A DNA stretch of 64,000 nucleotides from Haloplanus sp. XH21 (GCF_023276355.1 NZ_JALLPL010000001.1:682001-746000), one strand, 5' to 3'; shown: positions 34,623 through 43,590, numbered from the stretch's first letter. Program-made: numbers and translations. Notes: generated from the sequence alone by a model not told the origin.

Positions 34623-37027
34623 TCGCTACCGACGACGTCTCGGATGCGCTCGGCGGTGACTTCTCCCACGCCGTCGACGTTCTTGAGATTGTCTTGGTTC
34701 GCGGTCATCACAGCCTCGACGCTGCCGAAATGTTCCAGCAGCGACCGCGCCGTCACTGGCCCGATGTCCGCGATGGCGCCGACGACGTACTCCTGTTGTT
34801 CGGCCAGCGTCTTCGCGCTTTTCTCGCCATGGACGCTGACGGCCCGGTCGCGCGTGGTCTGTTCGCGGCCGGCGAGGACGGCCAGCAGGTCCGCGGTGTC
34901 GCCCTCGTCGTCGGTTCGGAGCACGCTCACGTCGAAATCGACCGTGAGCGACGCGAGCGCGCCGCGGATGGCGTCGGGGTGGACGTTGCGCTCCTCGTAG
35001 AGTCCGTCGCCCTCGATCAGGACGACCGGACGGGCGTAATGCCGTGCGAGGTCGCCCACCTGATCGAACAGCGACCGGTCGCCGCCGGTGAGCGTGTCCA
35101 GGAAGTCGGAGACGCTCTTGCGCTCGACCGCCACGCGGTCCGACACGACGTAGTCGCCGACCGCCAGCGTCTCCAGCCGCGTCTCGATCCCCTCGCGCGT
35201 CGAGAGGTCGCGCGCGATGGCCGAATCGAGCTCTCGCTGATCGACGACGATTTCGACCGCGTCGTCGTCGGCGTCCGCGGTGGCGACGACGCCGTCGTCG
35301 GTGTCGGCGGCAGCGCCGTCCCCGCTCGCCTCGTCTCCCGCGTCGAACTCAGTGAGACCGGGCTGGGTCGCGGGGTCGTCCGTGGTGGCGCTTCTGGTAT
35401 CGGCGTCGCCGTCCGCGCTATCGGCTGCCGCGTCGCCATCGAACGAATCGAGCGCCGTCTGGGAGTCGACGAGTTCCTCCTCCACCTCGTCGGCGACGCC
35501 TTTCAGCTTCTCCAGTTCGGACTCCATCTCCTTCTCGCGGCGCCGCGAAATCCAGAAGAAGGCCTCGTCGCGCGTGTCCTCGGCCATGAGAACGACGACA
35601 CGACCCTCCTCCTGTCGCCCCGTCCGGCCCTTTCGCTGGATCGACCGGATGGCCGTCGGCACGGGTTCGTAGAAGAGCACGAGGTCGACCTCCGGCACGT
35701 CCAGCCCTTCCTCGGCGACGGAGGTGGAGACGAGCACTTCGAACTCGCCCGCCCGGAAGGCGTCGAGGGTCTCCCCTTGCTCTTTCTGGGTCATGCCGTC
35801 CGAGCCCTCCTTGTCGCCCTGGCCGACGAACCGCCGCACGTCGAAACTCTCCGAGAGGAAGTCGGTGAGCGCTTCGGCCGTGTCCCGGGATTCGGTGAAG
35901 ACGATGACGCGCTCGCCGCCGCCGATGCCGAGGGTCTGGGCCAGCAACACGCGCGTCTGGCGGAACTTGGGATGCAGATCGTCGAACGCCTCGGCTTTCC
36001 GCATCGCCTCCCGGACCTTGGGTTCGGAGACCAGTCGCTGACTCGCCTTCGACGCTCCGGAGGACCGGGCGGCGTTGCGCTGGCGCTCGAAATACCGCCG
36101 TAGCGACTCCACCGACTGCGTCTCCGCGAGTTCGACCGCCCGCCGGAGCTTCATCACCTCCGCGTGGACCGACATCCCCTCGTACCCCTCCGACTGGTCG
36201 GCGTCGATGAGCTGCTGTAGCTCCCCGCGCATCTGATTCAGGTCGCGCTGCGAGAGGTCCGGACTCGTCGTGTTCGTCACGCCGAGCTCTTTCAACTGCT
36301 CCAGACGATCGGTGATGACCTCGTTTATCGCGTCACGAATCTCGATCACCGAGTCGGGGAGGGTCACCCGCTCCCACTCGACGTCGGTGTCGTGGGTGTA
36401 GGCCGCCACGTCGGCGTCGTCTTCGGTCATCACCGCCACCTCGGTCAGGCCGAGGTTCTCACAGACGGTCAGGATGGCCTCCTCGTCGCCGCCGGGCGAG
36501 GCGCTCATCCCGGTCACGAGCGGGTTCTCAGCGTCGGCGTGGTAGCGCTCCGCGATGTAGACGTAGGCGTAGTCGCCGGTCGCGCGGTGACACTCGTCGA
36601 AGGTGAGGTGTGTCACGTCGGCCAGCGAGATTCGCCCGCCGATGAGGTCGTTCTCGACGACCTGTGGCGTCGCGATGACGATGCGGCTGTCATCCCACAG
36701 CGCGGCCCGGTCGTCCGGGCGCACGTCGCCCGTGAAGACCGTGATCTCGTCGTCGGGGATGGTGAGTGCCTCGCGGTAGAAGGTCGCGTGCTGCTGAACG
36801 AGCGGCTTCGTCGGGGCGAGAAAGAGCGCCGTTCCTCCGACTGTGTGGAGGCGGTCGGCGGTCACGAGCAGACTGACCGTCGTCTTGCCCAGACCGGTCG
36901 GGAGACAGACCAGCGTGTTGTCGTCGCCCGCGGTGTCGGCAAGCTGGCGCTGGTAGCGACGCTGCTCGATGAACCCCGGCGCGAGCAGCGGATGTTCGAC
37001 GTATTCGCCCTCGTCGGTGGCCGCCAT
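34616..37027 (-). CDS. hef: Hef helicase-nuclease (FANCM/XPF family)
   Basis: 803 residues processing stalled forks and branched DNA. Helicase part: PTGLGKTT (43-50), DECH (144-147), SASPGG, and motif VI QRKGRTGRQ (464-472), with a helical insert at about 230-340. A disordered acidic linker (about 525-590) contains Q555-PGLTE-F561, a QxxLxxF candidate PCNA-binding motif. The C-terminal XPF nuclease is complete: VDQREL (595-600) and VERKS (634-638), followed by two helix-hairpin-helix motifs (IGPVTARSLLEHFGSVEAVM, VDGVGEVTAERIRDVV). CCTTAAC about 27 bp upstream supports the ATG. Confidence 0.96.
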   Translation of the reverse strand: MAATDEGEYVEHPLLAPGFIEQRRYQRQLADTAGDDNTLVCLPTGLGKTTVSLLVTADRLHTVGGTALFLAPTKPLVQQHATFYREALTIPDDEITVFTGDVRPDDRAALWDDSRIVIATPQVVENDLIGGRISLADVTHLTFDECHRATGDYAYVYIAERYHADAENPLVTGMSASPGGDEEAILTVCENLGLTEVAVMTEDDADVAAYTHDTDVEWERVTLPDSVIEIRDAINEVITDRLEQLKELGVTNTTSPDLSQRDLNQMRGELQQLIDADQSEGYEGMSVHAEVMKLRRAVELAETQSVESLRRYFERQRNAARSSGASKASQRLVSEPKVREAMRKAEAFDDLHPKFRQTRVLLAQTLGIGGGERVIVFTESRDTAEALTDFLSESFDVRRFVGQGDKEGSDGMTQKEQGETLDAFRAGEFEVLVSTSVAEEGLDVPEVDLVLFYEPVPTAIRSIQRKGRTGRQEEGRVVVLMAEDTRDEAFFWISRRREKEMESELEKLKGVADEVEEELVDSQTALDSFDGDAAADSADGDADTRSATTDDPATQPGLTEFDAGDEASGDGAAADTDDGVVATADADDDAVEIVVDQRELDSAIARDLSTREGIETRLETLAVGDYVVSDRVAVERKSVSDFLDTLTGGDRSLFDQVGDLARHYARPVVLIEGDGLYEERNVHPDAIRGALASLTVDFDVSVLRTDDEGDTADLLAVLAGREQTTRDRAVSVHGEKSAKTLAEQQEYVVGAIADIGPVTARSLLEHFGSVEAVMTANQDNLKNVDGVGEVTAERIRDVVGSDY

Positions 37028-37084
37028 CGGCCGTTGTTCGGCGTCGTCGCGGTTAAGGGTTGGCGAACCGCAGTGGAAGTGAAA

Positions 37085-37327
37085 TCAGACGATCCGCTCG
37101 CCGTCGTCGTCGTACAGCCGGATGGCGTCGACCGGGCAGGTGCGCGCGGCGAACTCCGCGTCGAGTTCCGCGCCGTCCGGCACCTCTCGCACGAACAGAT
37201 CCGGCTCCGTCTCGGTCGCGTCCTGCAGGTCGGCCTTGCCGTCGTCGCGGTTCTCCTCGAACGCCGCCCACTCGTCGACACACTGGAACATCCCGATACA
37301 CGTATCGCGGTCGAATTCGACGCGCAT
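37085..37327 (-). CDS. Short ferredoxin, single-cluster type
   Basis: 80 residues with C10-IGMFQ-C16 near the N-terminus and a C-P pair (RTCPVDAIRLYDDDG) near the C-terminus. As in the protein at 5012, the C-x5-C spacing without the middle cysteine suggests a 3Fe-4S cluster or a 4Fe-4S with a non-cysteine ligand. The central acidic stretch is disordered-looking. The redox partner is not evident from neighbours, a helicase gene and a gene of unknown function. Confidence 0.87.
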   Translation of the reverse strand: MRVEFDRDTCIGMFQCVDEWAAFEENRDDGKADLQDATETEPDLFVREVPDGAELDAEFAARTCPVDAIRLYDDDGERIV

Positions 37328-37368
37328 ACGCTTCTTTCGTGGATGACGGGGATAGATGTGGTGTTCGG

Positions 37369-38055
37369 TTAGTTGGTCGTCGACTTCGACTCGCCGTCGG
37401 TGCGCGGCGGTTCGACGCCCTCGGCCGCCTCGGCGACGGCCGTCTCCTTCTCGGTGGCGACGTGCCAGCGGTCGACCGCGCTCTCATAGTCGGCGAGGCG
37501 CTCGCTCACCGCTTCCTTCAACTCGTCGTCGTTGATGTTCACTTCGAAGATGAACTGGTCCTCGTCGCCGCCGCGGGCCGTCTTCTGGACGTTCGCGCTC
37601 ACGAGTTCGTTGTCGAAGTAGTAGGGCGCGAGCTGGGTCATCACCTTCTGGTAGACGGTGTCCTCGACGGCGCGGAGCGCCTTCCGCCCCGCCGAGTCGG
37701 CGGCGCGCGCGACGTAGTTGATGGAGTCCTGCCAGCGCTCGACGGCGCTCCCGGTCTCGCCGCTCTCGACGCGCTCGTATGACTCGGAGAGCTTCTCGCC
37801 CGCCGTTCGCAGGTCCTCTTCGGGCTCCTTGCCGGCTTTTTCGCCTTCGCCCTCGCCGACGCTCGCCTTTTCGGCGGTCTTTTCGCTCACGTCCTCGCCG
37901 AGGCGTTCGTGGGACTTCGGCCGCCACTCGTCCCACTCCTCGAAGGCGTCGCTGTCGGCACCGGCTTCACGGAGCGCCTGCGTGATCCGCTCGCCGTGTT
38001 CGACGATTTCCGCCCACGTCCCCCGGCGTTTGAATCCGGACACGCTCTCTTCCAT
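37369..38055 (-). CDS. Haloarchaeal protein of unknown function (possibly DUF5828)
   Basis: 228 residues, no membrane segment. A conserved-looking N-terminus (GFKRRGTWAEIVEHGERI), a charged Lys/Glu-rich linker (about 50-95), and a C-terminal domain with strands around FIFEVNINDDELKEAVSERL. From memory it fits the haloarchaeal family DUF5828, unverified. TTTTGT on the minus strand about 27 bp upstream supports the ATG at 38055. No functional hint from neighbours. Confidence 0.78.
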   Translation of the reverse strand: MEESVSGFKRRGTWAEIVEHGERITQALREAGADSDAFEEWDEWRPKSHERLGEDVSEKTAEKASVGEGEGEKAGKEPEEDLRTAGEKLSESYERVESGETGSAVERWQDSINYVARAADSAGRKALRAVEDTVYQKVMTQLAPYYFDNELVSANVQKTARGGDEDQFIFEVNINDDELKEAVSERLADYESAVDRWHVATEKETAVAEAAEGVEPPRTDGESKSTTN

Positions 38056-38100
38056 CGCTCGTCAGACTCCCACGGTGTCTGCGTACAAAACGGTTCCGTG

Positions 38101-38274
38101 CTACCGGCCGTACGTCAGACGGGTCGCGAACGCGTCGAGGCGCCGCTTGACCCGGCCCAGCCACGCCGCCGGCGAGACGGTCCGGAGGTCGCGCTCTGCG
38201 ACCTCGATGCGGTCGCCAGCGAACGGGTCGCGGTCCCCACCGTCTTCCGTCGCGGCGTCGACGACCGAACTCAT
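38101..38274 (-). CDS. Very small haloarchaeal protein, unknown function
   Basis: 57 residues: an acidic N-terminal half and a basic helical C-terminus (AWLGRVKRRLDAFATRLTYGR). An in-frame ATG 13 codons upstream (38313) would add a CGRC segment, but a TATA-like CTATATG on the minus strand at 38322-38328 sits too close to that ATG and at a usable distance from 38274. Both start and reality of the gene are uncertain. Confidence 0.5.
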   Translation of the reverse strand: MSSVVDAATEDGGDRDPFAGDRIEVAERDLRTVSPAAWLGRVKRRLDAFATRLTYGR

Positions 38275-38403
38275 CGCACACCGGCCACACGCTTCGGTTC
38301 CTTTTCCGCCCATCGTGCTCGCATATAGGGCCACGACTCGATTAAACCTTCCCGTGCCCCCCGTGACGACGAGCTTTTTGCGCTGCCACGACTCTCGGCG
38401 CGT

Positions 38404-38775
38404 ATGGGTTACACCGTCGTCGACACGGACGAAGTCGCTCCCGAACCGGACCGCCCCTGCACGCTCCGCCGTCTCGCCGACGCCGCCGGCCTCTCGCAGA
38501 TGGCGCTCAACCGCTTCACCGCGGACCCGGGCGAACAGCTTCCCCTCGCCTATCACTACCACGACGAACAGGAGGAGGCGTTCTACGTCCTCTCGGGCAC
38601 GCTCCATGTCGAGACGCCCGAGGGACCCTTCGAAATCGCCGAGGACGGCCTCTTCGCCGTCGACCCCGACAGCCCACAGCGGGCGTACAACCCCGCCGAC
38701 GCCGACGAGACGGTCGATGTCATCGCCATCGGCGCACCGCCCGCGAGCGACGACGCCCACGCCTACGAGCCCTGA
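38404..38775 (+). CDS. Cupin-domain protein
   Basis: 123 residues forming one double-stranded beta-helix. Metal-binding motif 1 is HYHDEQEEAFYVLSGTLHVE (about 55-74; two His and a Glu), motif 2 is weak (DPDSPQRAYN, no clear His), so the metal site may be incomplete. GCTTTTTGC about 27-30 bp upstream suggests leaderless transcription. The ligand or reaction is unknown; small cupins of this kind are often mannose-6-phosphate-isomerase-like. Confidence 0.85.
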   Translation: MGYTVVDTDEVAPEPDRPCTLRRLADAAGLSQMALNRFTADPGEQLPLAYHYHDEQEEAFYVLSGTLHVETPEGPFEIAEDGLFAVDPDSPQRAYNPADADETVDVIAIGAPPASDDAHAYEP

Positions 38776-38845
38776 GAATGACCGCTTCCGTCGCATCCGG
38801 AACGGGGTCCGCCTCGCCGACCGCCAAGCGCCACCGGCGGCGACC

Positions 38846-39475
38846 ATGAGCGACGACGCTGGCGCCGACGGCGCGGTTCCGAAGGACGACCTCCCCGCGG
38901 AAATCGTCGAGAACGTCCCCTACTGGGAGTCGGACCCGTATCTCGACCGCGTGAGCGACCGCCTGATGTACAACTACGATCTGGAGAAAGACCACGCGGC
39001 CGCCGGCGAGCGGTGGGACCTCTACGGCGAGATGCGCGTGCTCAGCCAGAAGCAGTTCTTCCACCCCGCGCTTTCGTACGCCGACCACGAGGCCGAGGAG
39101 TATCTCTTCGTGAAACGCGTCGCCGAGCCGACGGTCGCCGAACTCGAGCGTCTTGTCGAGGTGGGCCATGACGTGGCCGACGAGCGCGTCACGCCCGACG
39201 AGGAGCATTATCGGACCGACGTTACGTTCGTCGCCGTCAGCGAGACGGTTCCCGACGCGGTGGCCGACTACGTCGACGGGTTCCGGGACCGCACGCTCCT
39301 CACGTTCGGCTACCACGGCCACTACGAACTCAATCTCGTCGTCGTCGCCCCCGAGGCGGAGACGCTGATCGCCAGCGAGGCGGCCGATATCGCCGACGCG
39401 TTCGCCCTCTGGGCGGCCGTGGAGCGGGAGTCACCGGGACTGCTCTCCCGCATCGCCCGCCGGTTCTGGCGCTAG
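38846..39475 (+). CDS. Haloarchaeal protein of unknown function
   Basis: 209 residues, soluble and acidic. The region YWESDPYLDRVSDRLMYNYD and ERWDLYGEMRVLSQKQFFHP (about 27-75) looks like a folded alpha/beta domain, with strands around TLLTFGYHGHYELNLVVV; the last residues (LLSRIARRFWR) form a basic amphipathic tail resembling that of the coiled-coil protein at 13722. I do not recognise the family. The frame is open upstream, so the ATG at 38846 is a choice based on the acidic MSDD start. The stop overlaps the convergent cstA end by 4 bases. Confidence 0.75.
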   Translation: MSDDAGADGAVPKDDLPAEIVENVPYWESDPYLDRVSDRLMYNYDLEKDHAAAGERWDLYGEMRVLSQKQFFHPALSYADHEAEEYLFVKRVAEPTVAELERLVEVGHDVADERVTPDEEHYRTDVTFVAVSETVPDAVADYVDGFRDRTLLTFGYHGHYELNLVVVAPEAETLIASEAADIADAFALWAAVERESPGLLSRIARRFWR

Positions 39476-41319
39476 TCGTCGCCGGGTTCGGTGCCGACGC
39501 CGCTCTCGGGGCGTCTGACCGCCTTGATGTTCCGATAGCCCATTCGGACGAGCGACAGCGCAAGCACGATGAGCACCACCGCGAGCACCATCTGGACCGC
39601 GGCGGACACCTGTGCACTGAGCGACCCGGCACCCCCTTGGATGAGGTTGAGATACAGGTTCTCGTAGAACGCCAGCCAGGCGAGCGCGAGCACGGTGATA
39701 CTCACCATCACCGCCATCGGCACGCCGGTGCTGATGAGCTGCTTGGACGCGTCCCAGTTGGCTAGCCACACCGTCGCCGTCAGGAGCGCGAGCGCGGCGA
39801 GCAGCTGGTTCGCGCCGCCGAACAGCGCCCACAGCGTGGCCCACTCGCCCGAGACGACCATCAGGTACGCCGGCACGATCTGCAGGATGGGGTTGGTGTA
39901 GCGCCCCCGGACGAACGACCCGAAGCCACCCGACAGCCCCGTGTCGGTCCGGTTGTCGGGCAAGCCGACGATTTCCTCCATCATGTAACGCCCGAGCCGC
40001 GCCGCGGTGTCGGTCGAGGTGAGGAGGAAACTCACGAGCACCAGGGCCATGAACGGCGCCCCGTACTCGGCCGGGATGCCGAAACTGGTGAGGATCGTCC
40101 CACCACCGGTCGCGAAGTTCGGGAGCGCGGCGCCGATGCCACCCGAGGTGTCGGGGAGGCCGGCCACCGCGAGCGTCGAGAGCGCGACGGCGGCGAGCAG
40201 GCCCTCGCCGAGCATCCCGCCGTAGCCGATGAGGCGAGCGTCGCTCTCCTTGTCCAACTGTTTGGCCGTCGTCCCCGAGGACACCAACGAGTGGAAGCCG
40301 CTGATGGTCCCACAGGCGATGGTGACGAACAGCAGCGGGAACAGCGGATACGGCGAGACATCGGGGTGACCGAGGAAGCCCTGGTACGCGCTGAGCGAGT
40401 CGGCGACCACCAGCGGTTCGGCGGCCGTCCCCAGCAGCGTTCCGACGATGATAGCCAGGACAGATCCGCCGACCCCCGCGTACAGCAGGAACGACGAGAG
40501 GTAGTCACGGGGCTGGAGCAACACCCACACGGGGAGCGCGCTCGCGACAGCGGCGTACACCAGGATGACGGGAATCCACGCCGCGGTGTTCCCGCCGAGT
40601 GCGCCCGCGCCGGGCACCCACGACCCCGCGCCGTTGAACAGGACGATGGTTCCCGCGGGGTGGCTTCCCTCGGCGAGTTCGAACAGCGCGAGCGGATACT
40701 GGATGCCGACCCAGACGCCGGCGAACACGCCGGCGACGAACAGGATGGTGCCGGGGATGAACGGCCCGTTCAACTGGTAGAGATACACCCCGAACACGAA
40801 CGCGAGCGCGATGTAGACGAGGCTCGCGGTCGCCGTCTGGGGGTACGCGTTCAGCACGATGCCGACCACGAGGGCGAACACCGCGACCACGAGGATGATG
40901 GTCAGGAAGGCGAACCACAGGAGCATGTTCTTGCCCCGTTCGCCGATGTACTGCCCGATGATGTAGCCGATGGACCGCCCCTCGTGTCGCATCGAACTGC
41001 TGAGCGAGACGAAGTCGTGGACCGCCCCCAGCAGCGGGTTGCCGATGGCGACCCACAGCAGCGCCGGCAGCCATCCCCAGATGGCGCCCGCGGTTATCGG
41101 GCCAACGATGGGCGCCCCGCCGGCGATACTCGAGAAGTGGTGCCCCAGCAACACCGGTTTCTTCGACGGGACGTACTCCTGTCCGTCCTCGTACTTGTGC
41201 GCCGGCGTCTCCCGCGAGTCGTCGATTTCGACGAAGCGGCTGAGATACCGGGAGTACCCAACGTACCCCAGTGTGAACGTTACCAGTACGGCGGCCACGA
41301 GCCAGATTACTTGTGTCAT
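39472..41319 (-). CDS. cstA: CstA-family carbon starvation / peptide transporter
   Basis: 615 residues with about 15-16 membrane segments. The family core is clear: SKKPVLLGHHFSSIAGGAPI and VGPITAGAIWGWLPALLWV near 50-90, and the STDTAARLGRYMMEEI segment in the later part. CstA proteins import pyruvate or peptides in bacteria. Two in-frame ATGs exist; a GTTTAAG box at 41357-41363 (minus strand) is too close to the one at 41343, so 41319 is chosen. The substrate in haloarchaea is not known. Confidence 0.93.
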   Translation of the reverse strand: MTQVIWLVAAVLVTFTLGYVGYSRYLSRFVEIDDSRETPAHKYEDGQEYVPSKKPVLLGHHFSSIAGGAPIVGPITAGAIWGWLPALLWVAIGNPLLGAVHDFVSLSSSMRHEGRSIGYIIGQYIGERGKNMLLWFAFLTIILVVAVFALVVGIVLNAYPQTATASLVYIALAFVFGVYLYQLNGPFIPGTILFVAGVFAGVWVGIQYPLALFELAEGSHPAGTIVLFNGAGSWVPGAGALGGNTAAWIPVILVYAAVASALPVWVLLQPRDYLSSFLLYAGVGGSVLAIIVGTLLGTAAEPLVVADSLSAYQGFLGHPDVSPYPLFPLLFVTIACGTISGFHSLVSSGTTAKQLDKESDARLIGYGGMLGEGLLAAVALSTLAVAGLPDTSGGIGAALPNFATGGGTILTSFGIPAEYGAPFMALVLVSFLLTSTDTAARLGRYMMEEIVGLPDNRTDTGLSGGFGSFVRGRYTNPILQIVPAYLMVVSGEWATLWALFGGANQLLAALALLTATVWLANWDASKQLISTGVPMAVMVSITVLALAWLAFYENLYLNLIQGGAGSLSAQVSAAVQMVLAVVLIVLALSLVRMGYRNIKAVRRPESGVGTEPGDD

Positions 41320-41356
41320 CAGTTGCTCCTCACCGTAGAGCATAACGAAAAATCGC

Positions 41357-41363
41357 CTTAAAC
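41357..41363 (-). promoter_or_regulatory. TATA-like box upstream of cstA
   Basis: GTTTAAG on the minus strand. Its position predicts a transcript start near 41333, between the two possible ATGs, which favours the ATG at 41319. Confidence 0.45.
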
Positions 41364-41395
41364 ATTGGGCTTACGGGCCAGTACCGTTGATTCCG

Positions 41396-42379
41396 TCACT
41401 CAGATCCCACGAACGTCGGCGACTCGACGCCGACACCGAGGTCGAGTTCTTCGGCCACGTCGACAAGGAGGTCCCCCCGCACTTCCTCGGAGCGGAACGC
41501 GATCTCGGCGAGCAGCGGCGGCGCCAGCGACTCGCGCACCTGGTCGAGCCGGTCCCGTTCGGTCGCCACGCGCTCTCGGAGATACCGGGCGCCGCGGCCG
41601 TCCTCGTCGGCGTCGGGTTCGGGCGTGAGTTTGTTGGCGATGAGCCCCTTGACCGTGAGGTCGCTGGTCCGGAGGCTGTCGAGGGTTCGCGCCGTCTCGT
41701 TGACCGAGAGCTGGTCGGGGTTCAACACCAGCAGGAAGGCGGCGTCGTGCTGTAACGCGCCACCCGCGAACTCGAAAAACTCCTTGCGGGTCTGGAGATG
41801 CTCGAGGATGGGGTCGCCCGCCATCGTCTTGCTCGGCGCATGGTCGCCGACCGCCGCCTTCTCGAAGAGGTCGAGGCTCTTCCGGCGCTTGGTGAGCAGG
41901 CGGTCGATCCACCCCTCGAGAAACGCGGGCAGTTCCAGCAGGCGTAGCGTCGCCCCCGTCGGTGCGGTGTCGAACACCACCCGGTCGTAGGGGTCGTGGT
42001 TCCGCATCACCTCGACGAAGCGGTCGAACAGCGCCGCCTCGTACGCTCCGGGGGTCCGGTGGGCCATCTCCAGTTGCTGCTCGATTTCGTGTATCATGCC
42101 CACCGACACCTGCTCGGAGAGTTGACTCCGCACGTCTTCAAGGTGGGCGGTCACTTCCTCGTCGGGGTCGATTTCCATCGCCGAGAGGCCGTCGACGCCG
42201 TCGACCGACTGCGGAGTGTCGTCGAACGCCTGGTCGAACACGTCGGAGACGGAGTGAGCGGGGTCGGTCGAGACCACCAGCGTCTCGACGCCCGCCGTCG
42301 CGCATTTGTGGGCGTACGCACACGAGACGGTCGTCTTGCCGACGCCGCCCTTGCCGCCGAAGAAGACGAACGGCTCCAT
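41396..42379 (-). CDS. ArsA/Get3-family ATPase
   Basis: 327 residues, a deviant-Walker P-loop ATPase. P-loop GGKGGVGKTTVS (8-19), switch I STDPAHSVSDVF, switch II VFDTAPTGATLRLLELP and the A-loop-like VLNPDQLSVNETART are present. Archaeal Get3-like proteins target tail-anchored proteins; arsenical pumps have two fused copies, and this has one. A GTG three codons upstream is possible. No arsenic genes are near, so protein targeting is the better guess. Confidence 0.9.
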   Translation of the reverse strand: MEPFVFFGGKGGVGKTTVSCAYAHKCATAGVETLVVSTDPAHSVSDVFDQAFDDTPQSVDGVDGLSAMEIDPDEEVTAHLEDVRSQLSEQVSVGMIHEIEQQLEMAHRTPGAYEAALFDRFVEVMRNHDPYDRVVFDTAPTGATLRLLELPAFLEGWIDRLLTKRRKSLDLFEKAAVGDHAPSKTMAGDPILEHLQTRKEFFEFAGGALQHDAAFLLVLNPDQLSVNETARTLDSLRTSDLTVKGLIANKLTPEPDADEDGRGARYLRERVATERDRLDQVRESLAPPLLAEIAFRSEEVRGDLLVDVAEELDLGVGVESPTFVGSE

Positions 42380-42428
42380 CAGCGACACTCCGCTGTCCGT
42401 GCCGGGTCCTGCGTGTCGTGCCCGTCCA

Positions 42429-42725
42429 TCAGAAGTGGTACTGTTGTCCCTTGCGCTCGATGTAGCTCTCGCGGTCCCACAGGCGCCGCTCCCACGCGTC
42501 GAACTCGTCTTCGAGGTGGGGGAGTAGCTCCGCGGTGTAGTACGAGACGGGCGAGGGGATGCCGAACGCGTCGGGGAAACACGCGAGCATGAACGCGTCC
42601 GCCACGTCCTCGGCCTCCTTCTCGATCTTCTCGTAGGCGGGGTGCTCTATCATCCCGTGGTACAGGCCGTGGATCCACTCCTCGGCGATCCGCCGGTAGG
42701 TAGCGATACGTTCCGCGAGATCCAT
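42429..42725 (-). CDS. Small haloarchaeal protein of unknown function
   Basis: 98 residues, mainly helical, aromatic-rich: IATYRRIAEEWIHGLYHGMIEHP and a VSYYTAELLPHLEDEFDAWERRLWDRE segment. Not recognised. The start MDLAERIATY at 42725 is preferred to an ATG 11 codons upstream, whose extra residues (MFFSPPLRDED) look unrelated. It lies 49 bases upstream of the ArsA-like ATPase gene and may be co-transcribed with it. Confidence 0.7.
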   Translation of the reverse strand: MDLAERIATYRRIAEEWIHGLYHGMIEHPAYEKIEKEAEDVADAFMLACFPDAFGIPSPVSYYTAELLPHLEDEFDAWERRLWDRESYIERKGQQYHF

Positions 42726-42788
42726 GTCTTCGTCTCTCAGCGGCGGCGAGAAAAACATGTCGTCGTGCGTCGGGGCGCATGCGTACTG

Positions 42789-42971
42789 CTAGCAGGCATA
42801 CCCCGTCGCCCCGGGCGAGCGCTCGAACGGCATCGTCGCGCCACAGGACCGACAGTTCGGCACGTCGTCGCCCGCTACGTCGCCAGCGGGGACGCGCTCG
42901 CGACAGCCGTGACACCAGTACGCCCCCGTCGACTCGCCGCCCCCCTCGCCGCGGTTCGCCGTCGAGGACAC
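42789..42971 (-). CDS. Small zinc-ribbon protein, GTG start uncertain
   Basis: 60 residues with two cysteine pairs, CHGC near residue 20 and CRSC near 40, plus a C-terminal Cys, consistent with one zinc ribbon. The reading begins at GTG 42971, but the frame continues upstream for nine more sense codons (LDTLTAALEA) to a TGA, so a non-ATG start or a decayed longer gene is possible. Not recognised; gene reality rests on the paired cysteines. Confidence 0.6.
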   Translation of the reverse strand: MSSTANRGEGGGESTGAYWCHGCRERVPAGDVAGDDVPNCRSCGATMPFERSPGATGYAC

Positions 42972-43098
42972 CGCTTCGAGCGCCGCGGTGAGCGTGTCGA
43001 GTCACCCCCTAGTTGGGGTTCGCGCGCCGGTGCCTAAAGGCTCGGTCGATGTCCGCGACCGACGCACCCCGCACGCAGTCGACAGCTTTCGCGCCCGC

Positions 43099-43509
43099 TC
43101 AGACCGCCGTCTCCGCCAGCGCGTCGAGCAGGCGCGTCAGTTCGCCGCGGCGCTTCCACGCCGCGACCCGGTCCGTCACCGTCGGGAGCGGGAGGCCGAG
43201 ACTCACCGCCGACCGCGCGGTCACCCGCGACCCCTCGTCCTCGGCGGCGACCCTCAGATCCGTCGTCATGGCGTCGAACGGCCCCGCCTCGCCCGCCTGC
43301 GCGTAGTGCAGACCGTCGTCGCGCGCCTCGAAGCGGAGCGTGAACGTGAGGCCGCGCCCGCCCACGGTGACCAGCGTCGCGTCGGCCGTCTCCCGCACCT
43401 CGCGCACCGTAAAACTACCTTCGCTCTCGACGACGGTGGCGGGCGTCAGAACTCGCTCGACGACAGGGGACGGCGCGGCAACGAACCGCGAGACTTCGAC
43501 CGTTCGCAT
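43099..43509 (-). CDS. SRPBCC/START-like domain protein
   Basis: 136 residues. The layout fits the helix-grip fold of the polyketide-cyclase/START superfamily: VEVSRFVAAPSPVVERVLTPATVVE opening (family signature: strand, helix, bulky start), central strands (GLTFTLRFEARDDGLHYAQ), VAAEDEGSRVTARSAVSLGLPLP and a long C-terminal helix. These proteins bind hydrophobic ligands or lipids. Divergent from the small membrane protein at 43591. The ligand is unknown. Confidence 0.82.
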   Translation of the reverse strand: MRTVEVSRFVAAPSPVVERVLTPATVVESEGSFTVREVRETADATLVTVGGRGLTFTLRFEARDDGLHYAQAGEAGPFDAMTTDLRVAAEDEGSRVTARSAVSLGLPLPTVTDRVAAWKRRGELTRLLDALAETAV

Positions 43510-43590
43510 CGTCACAGCTTCGCAGTCCCGCGGTAAAAGCGGTTGGCCCACATCCGACGGTTTAAGTCGTCGCCGACGGCATCCCGACGT

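Noticed and set aside
38275-38313. Upstream ATG of the small gene at 38101, adding a CGRC segment
   Set aside because: The TATA-like box is only about 10-15 bp from it; the later ATG fits better, though this stays uncertain.
43006-43018. CCCC-TAGTT-GGGG hairpin near the zinc-ribbon gene
   Set aside because: Only four base pairs; too short to call a terminator.
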